From: Nissolia schottii
Lineage: Eukaryota; Streptophyta; Magnoliopsida; Fabales; Fabaceae
DNA length: 64,000 nt
NCBI GenBank assembly: GCA_003254905.1
Contig: QANU01095112.1
Location: 1 to 64,000, forward strand
Reading direction: 5' to 3'
Part shown: piece after piece, positions 10,786 to 22,418 of the stretch
How positions within the stretch are numbered: the stretch's first letter is position 1
Layout of the letters: each line of letters begins with the position of its first letter
Program-made: the position numbers and the translations under genes
The notes under the pieces: generated by a model
What the model saw: only the letters and a program-made list of their open reading frames with translations
What the model was told of the DNA's origin: nothing
Database searches by the model: none

Positions 10786-12058
10786 CAAAATCCTGTCCCA
10801 GAAAATTATCTTTTTACCCCTATGCATATTTACACTTTTGCCATTTTCTATTTTCTTTAATAATTAATTAATTCTAATGATAATCCATATGTCACATCAA
10901 TGAATAGTAATTGAATTTTGTATTATTTACCTTGCAATCTGATTCCATCACGTGGGCTGCCATTTTTTTTTGCTTTCTCCTAGTCCCGTTTCGCTCGTGT
11001 TTTATCGCTCGTAGTGTTGGTGCGTCGCACACGGTCGTTCAAAAAATATTCCGCTTATACCATCGCGATCCTCTAATTTCCCCCTACCTGGGAATATTAT
11101 TGCTTTAAGGCATTTGTGAATTTTTCTCCGGAGGAGTATTTTTCACAGATACTTTTAACCGGTTATCTCTCGCTGGTGTCCGAATAAGACCGTTCCGCTG
11201 GCGTTTCCACGATCGCCCGTCCTCGCCCATTTTTCTAATGAGGTTTTGGGCTACTCTAAGGCATCTTAAAAATTTTCCCTCCATAAGGTATGATTTCCAG
11301 AGACTTGAGGCCCTCTCCTCAGTTCTACTGGCTAAACGGGGCCAAACGGGACTGTTCTAGTGTCGGTGGAATCGTCCGAACCCGAACTGGTTTCTGTTTT
11401 ACCGACACTTTAGGTTTTTCATCCATCTCTAGGGGTCGAGAGGAATCATTTGAGTGTCAGCAGAATTTGGAAATACTCTACAAAATAATTTCTACTGACC
11501 TCGAGAGGTTAATTCCTACAATGGGCTCTTCAAGTAGCTATTCGGGGGAACTTCCACTAAGGGATACATTTGTAATGTTTTTCTCCTTTCTAAATTCATT
11601 TATACATGATTTTATTTATTTTTACGAACTTTTTACTAAGGGGAAAAAGCGGGATGTTACAGCCTAAGCTGGGCCCTGAGCGGCCTAACTGAAGTTCAGA
11701 CTCTCCATTCCAAAACTTGTCATTTTTTTTAACACAAACACTTTTCTTAAACATAGCTTTTCATACTGCTTGCAATTATTCATTAATCTACTAATTGAAC
11801 TAAGTATCCTACATTGAACTGTTGACTGGATATATGGACTGTTGACTGGAATGGACTGTATTGATGTATGTCTTATGTGATTATGTGTCATGAAATGGAT
11901 TAATGAAAGGAAAGGAAAGGAAAGGAAAAAGGAACCCTAGGGCGTGACGTCACTAAGTCTCTAAAAGGAAATAAAGGATAATAATGCTAAAGGAAACCAA
12001 TCTTTTCCTAGCTGTGCGGGGAACCGGCAAGAAAGGCAAGCTAAACCCTGGGATTACC

Positions 12059-12115
12059 TCGTCCCTAGCATAAGGACGACGGTAAATCTCCTCGCCATCC
12101 CTATTATAAGGATGG
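12059..12115. repeat. Two-unit hairpin array in LTR A
   Basis: TCGTCC/GGACGA around the 9-nt loop CTAGCATAA (12059-12079), then CCATCC/GGATGG around CTATTATAA (12095-12115). The reverse copy in 14740-14800 has CGTCC/GGATG (one G.T pair) and ATTC/GAAT arms around the same loop type. Confidence 0.7.
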
Positions 12116-13298
12116 ATACTTCAATCGTGGGCAATGATATTTCGTCGAAAAGAGAACCACTCAGGTTAAGCGCTGCTTGGTCCTCACGATATTGAGACAA
12201 AACGTAGTTTGTACCGGTTATGGCCACCGCTACGATGAGGTTGAGCTTGAGTATGTGCTCTAAGTGATATACAACTATACATAAGGGGATTTGTGTGGAA
12301 GCTTATAATTAAAATGGGCACGGTTATAAGTGGACGCACATTGAAGCTTATTATGTGATTATGTGAATTATATGATTATATGAGACTTAGGAAGTAAGGT
12401 AGAGAACAGATGACGTAGTTAATGAAGAATAGGTTCCCCAGTCACATAGATAATTTAGATAAAGCTGCTCAAGCTTAGCATGAATGTTAATAAATAGTAG
12501 GGATATAGTATAATTGTAACACCTAGAAAACCCTGAGCGGCCTAAAGCGTGAATGAGGATAAGAAATCCCCTAATCCCTAAGGTTTCCCACTGAGAGCGC
12601 TATGTTCTCACCCCATTCGTCCATGACTTCAAGATTAGACGAGGAATGAGGAGAGGAGCTACAAGAGGAAGAACCATCCCGAGGGAGGAAGGCTGAAGAT
12701 TAGACGATTAGCTAGTAGATTATATATGTGTACTTGTACTTCTATGTGATAATTGCACTAAATACTTATAATACTAATTATGTATTTGCTTATGAATGTA
12801 TGAAGGACCGTTGTTTGTTACCTTGGCATGTATTAATTGTGTCTTTATTTATAGATAAGTATGCTATGTTTTCGTTCGTAATGTATGCTCTAACGCGATA
12901 AGGCTCCTAATTTACGCTATGTAACGTACAAGAAAAATTTTAATTTGGTCCATATTTTGGGTAACAATATTTTTAAAGTATAAACGGGACTAAGTATTAT
13001 TCCCACCAAAGTAGATAACAACTTAGCCAGCAAGTTTGCGACTTAAGCGTAGGCTAGCTAGCTAAGGTGTTACACACTCCACCTACCTAAATGTTAATAC
13101 GGTTTAAGAATGCTACGCTTTAACGAAGATTGGACAAGGGTGGACAGGCAACAAAGAGATCACGCAGGTAGAGAAGCATCAGAGATTTCAAGTGAGCAGA
13201 GAAGAAACAATGATTGCACTGTGGAACAACAATACTAGAGTCTGTCTTAGGGTGGACAAGCAATTAAAATTGCCTATGAGCCAAAGCGAACATTGGGG

Positions 13299-13461
13299 AC
13301 TACACTGAGGTAGAGGGAAAATAGACACTTCACCACAGAAAAGCGATCATGGACACATCCATAGGTGAAATGAGATTGAATGAAGGTACCCTGAAGCATG
13401 ATAGGGTTCAGTGGTGATGGCATTATAAGGAATGAGGTTGATCGGAGACAGTTAAAATCAC
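13299..13461. repeat. Diverged repeat, copy 2 (first copy at 102-263)
   Basis: Matches 102-263 at about 80% by eye. It lies 225 bases beyond the right edge of LTR A, between unrecognised sequence (13080-13298) and a reverse LTR remnant (13462-13794). Confidence 0.6.
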
Positions 13462-13794
13462 GATGATCCCGTAGTTAATCATTCACCATCCAAGAGTAGG
13501 AATAACACCCTATGGTTCTCTTCAAATACTCCTGGAATCATAACGAATGGGGGTGAGAACATTATGTTCTCAGTGGAGAACCCTAGGGCACATCTATTCA
13601 TTTAATCCATTTATGATTCCAGGCCGCTCAGGAGGTTTCTAGGTGATAACATGAATAAATACTATAATATCCTAGCTCATTTTAAATTCGTTCTATCCTG
13701 AGAAACTTACCTATTTTACTAGGTGATGGGGAATTTCTATTCTTTCATTACGTATGTATAAGAGGTCATCACAATTACTCAAGAAAATCATCAA
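13462..13794 (-). mobile_element. Reverse LTR remnant, left part (resumes at 21161)
   Basis: Contains the perfect dyad GAGAAC-N5-GTTCTC (13555-13571), a minus-strand ATG-ATTCCAGG acceptor-like site (about 13531-13541), 'caggccgctcagg' and 'ctaggtgatgggg', all in the order typical of reverse LTRs here. It is split by the solo LTR at 13795-21155, and its hairpin array continues at 21215-21725. Confidence 0.65.
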
Positions 13795-14187
13795 TGTAAC
13801 ACCCTAGCTAGCTAGCCTACGCTTAAGTCGTACACTTGCTGACTAAGTTGTTATCTAGTTTGGTGGGGAAATACTTAGTCCCATTTACAGATTTAAAAAT
13901 ATTGTTACCCAAAACATGAACCAATTTAAAACTTTCTTTGTACGTTATATAGTGTAAATTAGGAGCCTTGTCGCGTTAGAGCATACATTGCGAGCAGAAC
14001 ATATCATGCTTAACTAATAGAAAAGAGATATAGTCAATATATGTCAAGATAACAAACAACGGTCCATCATACATTCATAGGCAAGTACATAAGTAATATT
14101 ATAAGTATTAAGTACCAATACTACATAGAAATGCATATACACATATACAATCCACTAGCTAACAGCCTAATCTTCTGTTGTTCTCCC

Positions 14188-14247
14188 TTAGTATGGCTCC
14201 TCCTCATGCGGCTCACCGTCTTGTTCCTCGTCAAATCCTAGAGTCAT
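14188..14247 (-). CDS. Acidic micro-ORF of the reverse A-like LTR, 19 aa
   Basis: ATG at 14247 and stop at 14190-14188. Of 19 residues, about nine are D or E, ending EEEPY. It occupies the same place as the micro-ORFs at 37072, 40124, 42603, 47284, 54940 and 59377, right after the pyrimidine tract and dyad region and overlapping an acceptor-like CTAG|G. Coding status is inferred only from repeated occurrence. Confidence 0.35.
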   Translation of the reverse strand: MTLGFDEEQDGEPHEEEPY

Positions 14248-15426
14248 AGATGAGTGGGGTGAGAACATAGCGCTCTTAGTGGGAAACCTTATGGATTAGG
14301 GAACTTCTTATTCTCATTCATGCTCCAGGCCGCTCAGGATTTTCTAGGTGTCACAGTTATACTATATCCCTACTAGTTATTAAGATCCATACTAAGCCTG
14401 AGCAGCTTTATGTAATTTACTGCATGACTGGGGGAACTTATTCTTCATTATTAATTCATCTGCTCTCTACCTTACCTTCTAAGCCACATATAATCACATA
14501 ATTCACATAATAAGCTTCAGCTCGCGTCCACTTATAACCATGCCCATTTTAATTATAAGCTTCTGCGGACATCCACTTATGTACAGTTGTATATCACTTA
14601 GAGCACATACTCAAGCTCAACCCCCTTGTAGCGGTGGCCATACTGATACATGCTACGTTTTGTCTCAATATCGTGAGGACTAGGCAGCGCTTAACCTGAG
14701 TGGTTCTTCTTCCCACGAAATATCATCGCTCACGATAGGAGTATCCATTCTTGTACTAGGAATAGCGAGGAGATCTACCGTCATCCTTGTGCTAGGGACG
14801 AGGTAATCCTAAGGTTCAACTTTCCTTTCCTGCCAGCTAGTCACACAGCTAGGAAAAGATTGGTTTCCCTTGACATCATTTTCCTCCATTCCTTTTAGGG
14901 ACTTAGTGACATCACACCCTATTCCTTTTTTCCTTTCCTTTCCTTTCCTTTCATTAATTCATTGCATATATCATTCATTAGGGCTGTCAAAATGAGCCTG
15001 GCCCGTTTACCTGGCTAAATGGACGGGTTTTACATGCAAAAAATAGGCCCGTAAAAATTTGAAAAAATTTGGCCCGGCTCGTTTAAGCCTGCGGGCTAAA
15101 CGGGACAGCCCGGCGGGCTCACGAGCTGCCCGTTTACCAGTGAGTTTTTTTTTAAAAAATCAACAGCTTTTGCCTTTGGGCTTTTGGCCTGCCAAAAACC
15201 ACTTGTTACATTGCCAAAATATTCAGCATTCAGCCCAACTCCAATTAGCCCAAATCCATTTAGCCCAAATCACGTTTGAATGAAATTGGTCACAGGTCAC
15301 TCATCATCTTCTATAAATTCAATTCATTCATGTGAAATTGTGAATGTAACATGTATTGGCCCAATAGCTCATCAGTCATCATCTTCATTCCTCAAATCTT
15401 CGCGTGACCTCACGTCGCCGCACGCC

Positions 15427-15487
15427 GGCCGTTCGCGTCCCGTTTGCGTCCCTTTCGTGCCCCGTTCGCGTCGCCGTTTGCGTCTTT
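15427..15487. repeat. CpG-rich short tandem repeat in the hAT 5' region
   Basis: About five units of roughly 12 bp resembling GCCGTTCGCGTC and CCGTTTGCGTC. Around it, 15363-15540 is a GC- and CpG-rich island ending in a possible splice donor (GAG|GTATAG near 15535), so it may be the transposase promoter or first non-coding exon. Confidence 0.5.
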
Positions 15488-16193
15488 GGGTTTCTGGGTT
15501 TTCATGTACGCGCGACTCATCATTAGTGACTAGTGAGGTATAGTTTTTTCTGGGTTTTTGCACTATTAAATCTACCGTTATTTTGTGCTACTGTCAGCTA
15601 ATCTTGTACTTATGGTAACATGTGAGTTATTGACTGATTAAGCTATTTTAATAAGGGAAACATGCTAACTAGAGCAGATTCCATCCTTTTCCATGCAATA
15701 ACACTCAAGTTCTTATTAGTCATTCATGGCTGATCTCCCTGTTTCGGAAAAGTAACTGTTTTATTGTTTTGTTAATGTATAAAATTAAGCTGCTTATTTC
15801 TTTAATCTTTCTGTAATATTCACAATGGAGTTAGGTATCAAGTGAAGCACTGAGTTTTTCATTCCATTGTGCACATTGTCAATTGTCATTATTCTGTTTT
15901 TAACATTTGACCTCATTGACTTCACCTCTGCTGGTTATCAGCACAAATTATTCTGCTATATTATGTTGGAGTTTAGTTTTTTCAAAAAAGAAAGCTACCA
16001 TCACATTTTATAAGAAAAGTTACAATCTCAAATCACACATGATATTTACAAAATTGCAATCTTTTATTATAGCAAGCAAAGGATATTGTTTTATGGGATT
16101 TCTTGTCAGCAACAAATTAACGACCTTTAATCATAAAATGTGGTTCACAATCTCAATTCGGAGAATTGAACCGAATTGTTTTTTTTTTTTTTT

Positions 16194-16286
16194 NNNNNNN
16201 NNNNNNNNNNNNNNNNNNNNNNNNNNNNNNNNNNNNNNNNNNNNNNNNNNNNNNNNNNNNNNNNNNNNNNNNNNNNNNNNNNNNNN
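16194..16286. other. Assembly gap, 93 Ns
   Basis: A run of N preceded by a run of T. It removes the start of the transposase coding region; the true length is unknown. Confidence 0.99.
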
Positions 16287-18508
16287 ATAATGAGAATAAT
16301 AAAGAGGATTCGCCTAATGTACCTGAAGAACCATCAAAAAAATTGAAGAGGAAAAGAAGGTGCTCTACCTCTAATGTTTGGAATAATTTTACCAAATTAA
16401 AAGATGAGAAAGATGGTAAACCAAGGTCCCAATGTAAGGGATGTCGAAAAATTTACATAGCTGGGGATGGAGTGTATGGGACTTCTACACTACAACGTCA
16501 AATTCTGAAGTGCCACAAACTTGTAAAATTTGATGATGTAGGTCAAATGTTAATTAATGAGGCAGGAAGATTGAGAGATAGGGCAGTTGATCCTAAGATT
16601 TTGCGTGAAATGATATCACATTGCATAGTTGAGCATGATCTCCTTTTCTCGTTTGTTGAATATAGAAGGGTTAGGGAAATGATGAGGTATTTAATGTCGA
16701 TGCAAAATTGATATCTAGGAACACGGCTGCAAGTGATGTTTGGAAACTTTATCTTTCAGAAAAAGAGAAGTTAAAAAGCCTTTTAGTTAGTCTCCCTAAT
16801 AGAATTTGCATAACTTCTGATTTATGTACATCTTGCACAACTGAAGGTTATTTAACTTTGACTGCCCATTTTGTTGACCACAAGTGGAAGTTAAATAGTA
16901 AGATACTCTCATTTTGTCACATGCCTCCTCCACATTCAGGACATGAGTTATGCAACAAGTTGCTTGAGTTGTTGATTGAATGCGGAATAGAAAAAAAGAT
17001 TTTCTCCATTACCTTAGATAATGCGACATCCAATAACAGTTTGCAACAATTACTCAAGGCAAATCTTAATGTAAGTCATGACTTGTTATGCAATGGTGAG
17101 TTCTTTCATGTGAGATGTGTTGCCCATGTATTGAACTTGATAGTTCAAGAAGGTTTAAAAGTGGTTACTAATGTTTTGCATAATATTAGGGAGAGTATCA
17201 AATATGTGAGAGCATCGGAGGTAAGGAGTATCAATTTTAAGGAAATTGTCAAAGCACTTAATCTTCCTTATGTTAAATTGAACTTGGATGTACCTACAAG
17301 ATGGAATTCCACATATTTGATGTTGGAATCTGCTTTAAAGTTGAAGGGGGCTTTTCTTAGACTCATTTTGAAAGATAGGAATTATAAATGTTGTCCAACC
17401 ATTGAAGAGTGGGCGATAGGACATAAGATTTGCAAATTTCTGTCTCCTTTTTATAAGATTACTAATTTGATATCTGGACAATCTTATCCTACATCAAACT
17501 TGTATTTTATACAAATTTGGAGCATTGAGTGTTTGTTGAGGGAAGCTGCACAAAGTCAGTGTGAAGAGATAAAGAACATGGCTAGACCTATGCAAGAAAA
17601 GTTTGATAAGTATTGGAGTGAATATTCTATGATTCTTGCTTTTGGGGCTATTCTTGATCCTCGTATAAAATTTCGTGTTTTGAAATATTGTTTTGAAAAA
17701 ATTGATGGATCTACTAGTGAAGAGAAGATGGATAATATCAAGAGAAAGTTGTACTCCCTTTTTTATGAATATTCAAGAAGTGTGACACAAAATAATGCTT
17801 CTACAAGTTCAACTTCTCATATAAGGCATGAAACTCCTCCTTGGGCTGAATCCTTTAGAGAGAATGATCTACATGTGCTTGATGTCCCTGATGTAAGATT
17901 TAATCTTTTTATTGTTTATTTTAGTGTCATTTTTTTTTTGTTTTGAATTTTTCTAATCATTATGTTTTAATTGATGTAGGAATTGAACATCTTTGATTTT
18001 CAACTTAATGATGCCAATAGAAAGTCTTCTTTGGATATTTATTTGGATGAGTCAAATCTTGATATGAATGCCCAAGTTGATTTATTGGAATATTGGAAAA
18101 CACAAAGTCACCGATGGCCTGATTTAGCTAGTATGGCTTGTGATATCCTTAGCATCCCAATCACTACAGTGGCATCTGAATCGTCCTTTAGCATTGGCGC
18201 TCATGTTTTGAACAAGTATCGCAATTCCCTTCTCTCAAAAAATGTGCAAGCTCTTATTTGTACTCGTAGCTGGATACGCGGATTTAGTTTGGATGGTAAT
18301 GTTTATTTCATATTATTTACACCTATTTACACTCTTGTATTAGGATATTATGTTTCTTACTTATATTGAATGAAATGTATTTGTTTTCTTAGTATTAGAA
18401 TAGTGAGCTTGATTGATTCTATTAATTGTAGATGATGATGATGATGAAATCCCCACGGAGGCGGAGAATGAAAAAGATAAGGAAAAAGATGATGAAAATG
18501 TTGTATGA
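16287..18508 (+). pseudogene. hAT transposase (BED zinc finger, hAT dimerisation domain), frameshifted
   Basis: Cut-and-paste transposase that would bind the TIR and subterminal repeats. After the gap, frame 2 to 16711 encodes a basic stretch (KKLKRKRR) and a BED finger: CKGC plus STLQRQILKCHK, where the usual first His of the finger reads Gln. A one-base loss in the A/T run near 16690 then moves the reading to frame 1, which runs from 16708. There, TSD with Asp38 and TLDN with Asp104 (numbered from 16708) match the first two hAT catalytic aspartates, and C137-x2-H140 (RCVAHVLNLIVQEG) is the hAT CxxH motif. A DUF4413-like region follows. Introns at 17893-17979 and 18296-18431 have GT/AG ends and keep phase. 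The middle exon holds the C-terminal dimerisation domain ([19 protein letters not shown]). The last exon ends with an acidic tail and TGA at 18506-18508. Apart from the frameshift and the hidden N-terminus it looks intact. Confidence 0.9.
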
Positions 18509-19345
18509 TGGTAGTCATTTTGTACTAACTAGTAACTACTAAGTCATACTTTTCTATTTCTTTTTTTTTTTATCTACTAACTTTGATATTTACACATGTA
18601 TATAGGTGAGGAGTGGTTGAACAAGAGTGAAAGATCTTCAATGAAGGCCTTGGAATATTGAAAAATGAAGATCTTTTGATTGAACAATGTTAATGCCTAT
18701 GTATTTTGGTGAACTAAAATGTTAGAATCTATCCTTCCATGTTAATGAACTGTTCATTTTGAACCCTTTATTAACTACTTATCTGAAATCAAACTATTAT
18801 GTAAAATAATATTACTAAGTTATTATGAAGAATATTTAAGTTCAATTTCAATTTTATGTTATTTTTTTCAATGCAGAGTTGTATGGTGATGCAGATTATA
18901 ACTTACATAAACTTTCCTTTAACAATTAATGTGGTAGGGCCTAGTGTTTTTTTTTTCTTGTAGTTTCCCTAAGTAACAATGATATGTATACATTCTAATT
19001 CCTTTAGTCACAAGTCACAATCTTGTTAAAAAGAATGTAATTACCGTAAAATGGAATCCAACATAATAAACAAATAGCAGAGGAGCTATTTGATTTTATT
19101 ACAAAATGGAAAAATTAACTTCCTTATCCCTCTTGAAATTGACAATGATTACTGAAATAGGAAAAAAAAGGTAGAAACTAAACCAACATTTTAAACTCCA
19201 CATTCTCTCCCATGTTTTGTGTCTGAGAAACTTCAAAATTTTAATTTAAAAAAAAAAAAATGGGCTGGCGGGCTGGCCCGTTTAGGCCCGCGGGCCTTAA
19301 CAGGCGGGCCTAAACGGGCTAGGCCCGCCCGTTTTGACACCCCTA
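18509..19345. other. hAT 3' non-coding region and right subterminal repeats
   Basis: AT-rich trailer with no further ORF. The last 90 bases are dense in GGGCTGGC, GGCCCG and GCGGGCC motifs, which mirror the left end and are probable transposase binding sites. Confidence 0.6.
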
Positions 19346-21160
19346 TCATTCATGACACATCCTCATCATATAAGTCATACATCATTTTCCAGTCAACAGT
19401 TCATATATCCTTGACATAAATCATCAATTTCCAACAACAATAAGAAAGTTACCTTCATGTTCCAAAACCATTTTCATCATAAAGCCAACATAATTTTGAT
19501 GATTAGCTCATGAATCACAAAGCAAGCATAAACTCACATAGTTAGGTAACACATAACACATAGAACACACATAGCTCAATATTCCATGCTCAAGCATTTC
19601 CTAAACGTAAACAAACATATCCAGCAGTTGTTCAAAATCACAAAGCGTACATCCATTTTCTGTCAGAGATTAGGGATCAGAAACCGGAGAGATCCAAGAC
19701 TTTACCCCGAGATTTTTGATAGTCCTAAGATCATTTTTCATGTTTAAAAATTCAGATTTTGACCCCAACTGCACGAAATTCCAGTTTTGCCCCTTTTCCC
19801 AAAAATTACCATTTCGCCCCCGTAAATGCCCTATTTTCTTTGGAATTTTTGTTCTCAAAAACCCAATGAACTCAAGACTTGATCTTAAGGTTTTTGATAG
19901 TTATAACCCTATATTTTCTGAAAACCAACCCAGTTTTTCAGCCCAAACACAAAATTCCCGTTTTGCCCTTATGTCCTAAAAACCCCGTTTTCTGCCTATT
20001 TGCTGAGAAATTCATCGGGGACTCCAAAAATCATAAAACTTGACATACCCACTCAATTTTTTGTGTAGAACCCAAAAATAACATTAGTTTTTCGTGATAA
20101 AAATCTCAGCATACAGTTCTCTTCAAAAACGTGTCATAGCCCTAATTTCAACTTAGGCTTTCCTAACTTCTGACAGAATCACAGACCGCATTAATAGATC
20201 CAGACAATCATCAACCACATATATATGAATCAATGTCACATAAAAGACATCCTAAATACATATATATCTAACATACAACCACATAGACAGTGGATAAGTC
20301 GGTTTACCCACTTTTTACGGGTTTGGTGTTTCCTGCGGATTTCTAGATTACTATACTGCTTCCTAATTCTTCTTGGGATGAGTTTCTCCAAGCTTTCTAT
20401 AGGGATTTTGAGGCCTTTTAGTGGGTTAAGGTTTGGGAATTTCTGAAGAATCTGGACTGGGTTTGATGTAGGAAGTGTCTGGGTTTTTGGTTTGACAGAA
20501 TAACAATCGATTGTGTCATCGGACAAAGCTTTGGCAAGTTTTCCTAATTTTTCTCCAATTTTTCAGATTTAGGGGGGTATTTATAGCCTTGGGGCTGAAA
20601 TTCACTTCCCCATTTTGCCCTTAGACCAAATTTCCAAATTGCCCCTCGCTTATGTCATCGATGATATCATATATGGTGACTAACCACCATGAGTCATCTT
20701 TGACTCCTTTGACTAGGCCACTTGGCCTCTTTGTGGAGGTGTATGTCCTTTATTTCTCGGCCACTTGTGTGGCCGAGAATTAAAGGTCTCTGGCAGATCA
20801 ATTTTGATCCGATTTTATCGTTCCCGATCCCGGTACTTTGCGTACGACTGTTCTAAAAATATTTCGATCATGTCTTTGTGATCCCCTAATTTTTCTGACA
20901 ATATAGGTTCACTTGGGGTATTTGTGGATTATTGTTTGTAGCCGTACCTTTTACGGATACTTTGGACGCGCGGTTGTATTCAGATGACAGAAGGAGTTTG
21001 TTCTAGTGCCTGCAGAATTTTAAGAAAACATACAAAAATATTTCTACAGACAATTTTAATCCTAAGAGTTCATGATTCTAATGGTTCAACCGAAAATGGA
21101 AATCCCTAGATTTTTATCTAGCGAGATTTTACTAAGGAGAAAGCGGGATGTTACAATCAA

Positions 21161-21730
21161 CACTTCAATAAAACAGTGAGTATCCATATAAGTTACAAAC
21201 TAATTTAGTTACTAACCTTCTATTTCCTGCAAGCTTCTTCTTGTAGAAAATAGGCCACCTCTTTCTTGCAAGACTCTACCTGCTAGAAAACGTTTATCTC
21301 GAAGATATCGTCCATCCAATTCCTGCAAGCCACCTACCAGTAAGAAAGGGGACGCTCTTGTCAGCCACCTACCGACAGGCGTTTTGGCCCTCCTGTAAGC
21401 CACTTACCGGCAAGAAAGGGGGCACTCCTGTCAACCACCTAGTGATAGGAGTTTAGCAATCCCTTTCTTGTAAGCCTATCAATACAAGAAAGAGCTCATC
21501 TCTGCAAGCTACCTACTTACAGAGACACTGCCCACCCAATACCTGCAAGCCACCTACCTACGGGAATTGTGATCATCTTGGAGGCACGGTCCAACCAATT
21601 CCTGCAAGCCACCTACTGACAAGAAAGGGGACACTCCTTCTAGCCACCTACCGACAGGCGTTCTGTCCATCTCTGAGAGACGGTCCAACCAATTCCTACA
21701 AGCCACCTACCGACATGGAAAGGGACCAAT
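21161..21730 (-). mobile_element. Reverse LTR remnant, right part, mostly hairpin array
   Basis: Continues the remnant at 13462-13794 across the ATCAA target site. From 21215 it is an array of units with core AAGCCACCTACC, the complement of the LTR C unit core. It ends where a further reverse LTR begins at 21731. Confidence 0.6.
21215..21725. repeat. Hairpin-unit array (core AAGCCACCTACC)
   Basis: About a dozen units, each with its own complementary arms: CTTTCTTGTA/TACAAGAAAG (21463-21472, 21483-21492, a perfect 10 bp), TCTCTG/CAGAGA (21499-21504, 21520-21525), and ACTCCTGTC with GATAGGAGT (21424-21432, 21444-21452, one G.T pair). The core is the reverse complement of that in LTR C. Confidence 0.75.
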
Positions 21731-22418
21731 TGAAACACCCTAGCTAGATGACTCATGCTTAAGTCATAAACCATACTGGCTAGGTGGTTGTCGTTTGGGG
21801 TGCGAACTCCTCCTCGTTCACTAGTATCTTTAAAATAGTGGTTTACTAAAATAGGGGCCGATTGAAAACTTTTTGCGCAACTACTTGTGTTAGGAAATTA
21901 GAAGCCATGCATATAAGTAGTCGTCTAAAACGCACAATACATGATATAGGGATTTCACAGACACAATCGCAATGTAACATATACCATCACAAATAGCTTA
22001 GCCAAAATATCACACACGCACACATATACACATCCAACAACAGTTATAGTATACATTTATAGTTAGATTCTAGTAATACAGTCATAACCTTATCATATAT
22101 GACATACATGGGTTCCTGGCGAATGGGTACTACCCATTGCGTCTACTATATACATATGTCACAATCCTACAGTCATGCTATCACTGGAGATAGTCCTAGC
22201 CGATAGCCCTACGCGTCAGATTCCTCTTCCAGGTCCTCCTCCTCCTCCTCCTCATCTTCGCTCGACGTAAAGGTAACGACAGTGAATTCCCGCTGGGCGA
22301 ATCGGCATGGTAGCACGGGGGTCACCCTCTTTCTCGCTGTGGTCCTTCAACCACGGGGCCTGGCTGGTGGGGCAAGCGAGGCGGGGTCAACCTCCACCTC
22401 TCTCTCGTCAGGGGGAGC
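21731..22418 (-). mobile_element. Reverse LTR, 3' part only
   Basis: Begins TGAAACACCC at 21731. 'ctagctag', 'actcatgcttaagtcat' and a purine-rich minus-strand acidic frame near 22210-22260 follow the usual LTR order. It breaks off before 22419, where another LTR start appears. No target duplication was found. Confidence 0.65.

Larger units (their letters stand above)
5338..11661 (-). mobile_element. Solo LTR 'B', reverse, inserted in LTR A
   Basis: Reverse-oriented LTR: TGAAACACCC at 5338 (the 3' end on the minus strand) to GGGATGTTACA at 11661. The target duplication is perfect, GCCTA (5333-5337 and 11662-11666). Without the nested LTR C it is about 3.3 kb. It carries a hairpin array (about 6240-6690), a palindrome array (about 10060-10340), a TATA box on the minus strand (about 10775-10785) and an acidic reading frame near its 3' end (5750-5860). 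Confidence 0.94.
3015..13074 (+). mobile_element. Solo LTR 'A' (outermost of three nested solo LTRs)
   Basis: Starts TGTAACATCC at 3015 and ends GGTGTTACA at 13074. It is flanked by a perfect 5-bp target duplication, CACTC (3010-3014 and 13075-13079). The LTR is 3015-5337 plus 11667-13074, about 3.7 kb once the nested insertion and its duplicate target site are removed. There is no internal domain or second LTR between the duplications, so this is a solo LTR. It contains a TATA box (4051), a donor-like GTGG|GTAA (4341), a two-unit hairpin array (12059-12115) and a degenerate acceptor near 12633. A (GGAAA)n run lies at about 11907-11931. The copy at 13795-21155 is the same subfamily in reverse. 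Confidence 0.93.
14979..19345 (+). mobile_element. hAT-superfamily DNA transposon, 4.37 kb
   Basis: Terminal inverted repeats TAGGG(C/G)TGTCAAAA: left at 14979, and right, reading the same on the minus strand, ending at 19345. Both are followed by GGCCCG-rich subterminal sequence. A perfect 8-bp target duplication TCATTCAT (14971-14978 and 19346-19353) is diagnostic for hAT. The element lies inside the A-like solo LTR. It carries a BED/hAT transposase gene with two introns. A 93-N gap (16194-16286) hides the 5' coding part. The intact duplication, near-complete ORF and preserved splice sites suggest it is younger than the surrounding LTRs. Confidence 0.96.
13795..21155 (-). mobile_element. 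Solo LTR 'A-like', reverse, carrying an hAT insertion
   Basis: TGTAACACCC at 13795 to GGGATGTTACA at 21155, with a perfect target duplication ATCAA (13790-13794 and 21156-21160). Removing the hAT element leaves about 3.0 kb. It belongs to the LTR A subfamily: a matching TATA box (minus strand, about 20577-20585), the 'tctatgtggtt' block near 20280 and a two-unit hairpin array (14740-14800). Confidence 0.93.

Noticed and set aside
15059..15283. 74-codon ORF at the hAT left end
   Set aside because: Covers the GGCCCG-rich subterminal repeats and lies upstream of the transposase. It has no domain.
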